From contig CAZPEV010000072.1 of NCBI GenBank assembly GCA_964585635.1, forward strand, positions 1 to 15,144: DNA of 15,144 nucleotides, given 5' to 3'. Shown here one piece after another: positions 13,060 to 15,144 of the stretch. The position numbers were made by a program, and so were the translations under genes. Each line of letters opens with the position of its first letter. The stretch's first letter is position 1. The notes beneath the pieces are model-generated. The model was given only the letters and a program-made list of their open reading frames with translations. It did no database searches and was not told the origin of the DNA. Source of the DNA: CAZPEV01 sp964585635 (lineage in GTDB: Bacteria; Zixibacteria; MSB-5A5; GN15; JAAZOE01).

Positions 13060-14271
13060 ATGGACGGCGTGTCTGAAGAGGTCTATACGGTCACGGCGGT
13101 CAACCGGATGGCCCGGTTCGTGATGGAAGAATCATTCCCCTCGCTCTGGGTGGAAGGGGAGATTTCCAATTATCATCTCCATGGCTCCGGGCACCGCTAT
13201 TTTACGCTCAAGGATGACGAATCGCAGTTGCGCTGCGCCCTGTGGCGGTCGAACGGCACGTCGTTGCGATTTGAGCCTGAAGATGGTCTTAAGGTACTGG
13301 CCCTGGGCAACCTGACCATCTATGAGCGGAACGGCCAGTACCAGTTGGCGGTGCGGCGGCTGATTCCCGCCGGAATGGGGGAACTGGAACTGGCGTTTCA
13401 GCAGCTTAAGGAAAGACTCGAAAAAGAGGGCCTCTTTGATCCCGCCCACAAGCGACCGCTGCCGGCCTATCCTTTAAGGATCGGAATTGTCACCTCGCCG
13501 ACCGGGGCGGTAATTCACGACATGATTCGGATTATCAGACGCCGCAATTCGAAGCTGGATATTGTTCTTTGGCCATCGGAAGTGCAGGGGGACGGCGCCT
13601 CCGGGCAATTGGCAGCCGGGATTCGCCGGCTCAACGAGTACCGGCAGATTGACCTGATCATCATCGGCCGGGGCGGCGGCACGCTGGAAGATTTGTGGGC
13701 GTTCAACGATGAACGGGTGGTCCGAGCGGTGTACCACTCGCGTATCCCGGTGATTTCTGCCGTGGGGCACGAAGTCGACATCACTCTGACCGATTTGGCG
13801 GCCGACTATTCGGCGGCGACTCCCTCAATGGCGGCCGAGTTGGCCGCGTGGCCCCTCGGTCGCCTTCAGGAATCGCTTACCCGGAATCTTGAGGATATTA
13901 ATGAAGTGGTTCGGCGGCAGGTCGATAACTTTCGAGCGCGATTTCGCGACCTTGTCCGTTCGCCGGTGTTGCGGCGGCCGGAGACGATGTTGGAAAACCG
14001 CTTTCAACGACTCGATAACTGCATACGACTTTTGCACTTGCTATCGGAGGGGCGCTTTGATACCTTTCGGAAAACTGCCGCCCTGGCGCACTCCCGGCTG
14101 GAAGCATTGTCGCCATTGGCTGTGCTACACCGAGGCTATTCGGTCTGCCGGTCCATACCTGATGGGCAGGTAGTACGGTCCGTGGATGATGCCGCGGCGG
14201 GAAGTCGATTGGAGACAATTGTCACCGATGGCGCCATTGTGTCAATCGTGGATGCGGTGCTGAAGAAATAG
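13060..14271 (+). CDS. xseA: Exodeoxyribonuclease VII large subunit
   Basis: Catalytic subunit of ExoVII, which degrades single-stranded DNA from both ends in complex with several XseB subunits in the cytoplasm. Seen: N-terminal OB-fold (about 8-100, VTAVNRMARFVMEE and LWVEGEISNY), nuclease core with GIVTSPTGAVIHDM (142-155), IIIGRGGGTLEDLWAFNDE (200-218) and VISAVGHEVDITLTDLAADY (231-250). A helical coiled-coil region (about 263-350) and the C-terminal LSPLAVLHRGYSV (350-362) follow. At 403 residues it is about 45-50 shorter than E. coli (456) or B. subtilis (448) XseA, mainly in the coiled-coil part. The ATG at 13060 gives a family-like N-terminus; an in-frame TTG at 13024 overlaps the -35 box and is rejected. 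xseB follows after 6 bases. Confidence 0.96.
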   Translation: MDGVSEEVYTVTAVNRMARFVMEESFPSLWVEGEISNYHLHGSGHRYFTLKDDESQLRCALWRSNGTSLRFEPEDGLKVLALGNLTIYERNGQYQLAVRRLIPAGMGELELAFQQLKERLEKEGLFDPAHKRPLPAYPLRIGIVTSPTGAVIHDMIRIIRRRNSKLDIVLWPSEVQGDGASGQLAAGIRRLNEYRQIDLIIIGRGGGTLEDLWAFNDERVVRAVYHSRIPVISAVGHEVDITLTDLAADYSAATPSMAAELAAWPLGRLQESLTRNLEDINEVVRRQVDNFRARFRDLVRSPVLRRPETMLENRFQRLDNCIRLLHLLSEGRFDTFRKTAALAHSRLEALSPLAVLHRGYSVCRSIPDGQVVRSVDDAAAGSRLETIVTDGAIVSIVDAVLKK

Positions 14272-14277
14272 CCGAAT

Positions 14278-14523
14278 ATGAGCCGGAAAAAAGAGTATAA
14301 GGATTTTGAAGGGGCGTTGAGTCGCCTGGATGAGATTGTGGCGGCTCTGGAAGGCGGCGAATTGTCGCTCGAACAATCCATTGCGCTCTACAGCGAAGGG
14401 GTGGAGATTACCGGGTTGTGCAATCGAAAACTGGCCGAAGCCGAGGGGAAGATCGCGATCCTGTCGAAGATGGCCGAGAAGTTCAAGTTGGAGGAAATGG
14501 CCGAGGGAAGCGGCGATGAGTAG
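14278..14523 (+). CDS. xseB: Exodeoxyribonuclease VII small subunit
   Basis: Small helical subunit that wraps the coiled coil of XseA to form ExoVII. Seen: the family pattern FEGALSRLDEIVAALEGGEL (10-29), LEQSIALYSEGVEI (31-44) and CNRKLAEAEGKI (48-59), which together form a helical hairpin. At 81 residues it matches the E. coli protein (80). It begins 6 bases after the xseA stop with no clear ribosome binding site, so translation is probably coupled to xseA. Its last codons overlap the ispA start. Confidence 0.96.
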   Translation: MSRKKEYKDFEGALSRLDEIVAALEGGELSLEQSIALYSEGVEITGLCNRKLAEAEGKIAILSKMAEKFKLEEMAEGSGDE

Positions 14524-15144
14524 TCCAGCGCGTATGATCCCCCCCGTGGGGATCAGCCAGAAACGAGAGTTGGTCGAGCGCTATCTCGACCGCTTTATTC
14601 CCCCATCGGATCGGTACCCGCAGGCGCTTCATACCGCCATTCGGTATTCGGTGATGGGCGGCGGCAAACGGCTTCGTCCGATATTGGTCCTGGCGGCGTA
14701 TGAAACCTGCGGCGGCCACGACGAGACGATCTATCCCGCGGCGGTGGCGTTGGAATTAATTCACACCTATTCGCTCATCCATGATGATTTGCCGTGCATG
14801 GATGATGATGATCTGCGGCGCGGCCAGCCGACCGTCCATCGGAAGTTTGGTGAAGCGGTGGCGCTATTGGCCGGAGACGCCCTCCATGATCTGGCGTTTG
14901 AACTGATGGCGCGGACAAAAAGTCCGACGGCGATGCTGGAGCTGGCGGATGCCATCGGAACCGACGGCATGCTGGCCGGACAGATGGCCGATATGGAAGC
15001 CGAGGGAAGACAACTCACCCTTGATGAAGTGATCTTCATTCACACTCACAAGACCGGTAAGTTGATACGCGCCTCGGTCCGAATCGGCGCGATCCTAGCG
15101 GGCGCTTCCGACGCCCTTCTTGACCAGATTTCTCGCTACGGCGA
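14516..15144 (+). CDS. ispA: Short-chain polyprenyl diphosphate synthase (3' end outside window)
   Basis: Predicted to condense isopentenyl diphosphate with dimethylallyl/geranyl diphosphate to farnesyl (or geranylgeranyl) diphosphate in the cytoplasm, feeding isoprenoid synthesis. The visible 209 residues show GGGKRLRP (48-55), the first Asp-rich motif DDLPCMDDDD (90-99) with RRGQPTVH (101-108), and the GDALHD region (120-125). The insert between the first Asp pair and the last Asp of the first motif fits bacterial FPP/GGPP synthases of the IspA type. The second Asp-rich motif lies past the window edge, so product length cannot be judged. The ATG at 14516 overlaps the xseB end by 8 bases and has GAGGG (14503-14507) 8 bases upstream. 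xseA-xseB-ispA is a common bacterial order; dxs often follows. Confidence 0.93.
   Translation, partial: MSSPARMIPPVGISQKRELVERYLDRFIPPSDRYPQALHTAIRYSVMGGGKRLRPILVLAAYETCGGHDETIYPAAVALELIHTYSLIHDDLPCMDDDDLRRGQPTVHRKFGEAVALLAGDALHDLAFELMARTKSPTAMLELADAIGTDGMLAGQMADMEAEGRQLTLDEVIFIHTHKTGKLIRASVRIGAILAGASDALLDQISRYG

Overview
The window is a gene-dense stretch of a GC-rich bacterial chromosome made almost entirely of housekeeping genes. Two predicted outer-membrane beta-barrel proteins with signal peptides, plus RodA and SecG, point to a Gram-negative (diderm), rod-shaped bacterium. The group III phosphofructokinases and the OmpA-like barrels would fit a candidate phylum of the FCB superphylum such as Zixibacteria. 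That placement is an impression from gene content, not a result.

Layout. (1) 1-2651, plus strand: the 3' part of rodA (the 5' end lies outside the window), then an exported protein with an N-terminal LolA-like region and two tandem retropepsin-like domains. (2) 2772-9398, plus strand: a central-carbon cluster holding two paralogous 6-phosphofructokinases, a beta-barrel gene that overlaps both neighbours, gapA, pgk, tpiA, secG and tRNA-Leu(GAG), closed by a clear intrinsic terminator. (3) 9456-10087: a small single-gene unit with its own promoter, encoding a second beta-barrel protein. (4) 10210-11127, minus strand: an exported nucleosidase of the MTA/SAH nucleosidase family, divergent from uvrC. 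(5) 11179-15144, plus strand: uvrC, xseA, xseB and the start of ispA (the 3' end lies outside the window).

How the genes work together. The pfk-gap-pgk-tpi block covers the fructose 6-phosphate to 3-phosphoglycerate segment of glycolysis apart from aldolase. The residues that set the phosphoryl donor differ between the two PFKs. The upstream one has GGDGT (predicted ATP-dependent). The downstream one has GGEDT (predicted pyrophosphate-dependent, hence reversible), and it has its own near-consensus promoter. The pair would give the cell one committed and one reversible route through the same step. tpiA-secG-tRNA-Leu and xseA-xseB-ispA are familiar bacterial neighbourhoods; secG beside tRNA-Leu(GAG) also occurs in E. 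coli.

I found no CRISPR array, insertion sequence, phage gene, toxin-antitoxin pair or recognisable defence system. The points most worth a second look are the ATP/PPi PFK pair, the barrel gene embedded in the glycolytic operon, the exported nucleosidase with an intact active site, the two-domain retropepsin protein with a degenerate second active site, and the apparent leaderless starts of uvrC and xseA. No gap without a gene exceeds 300 bases.
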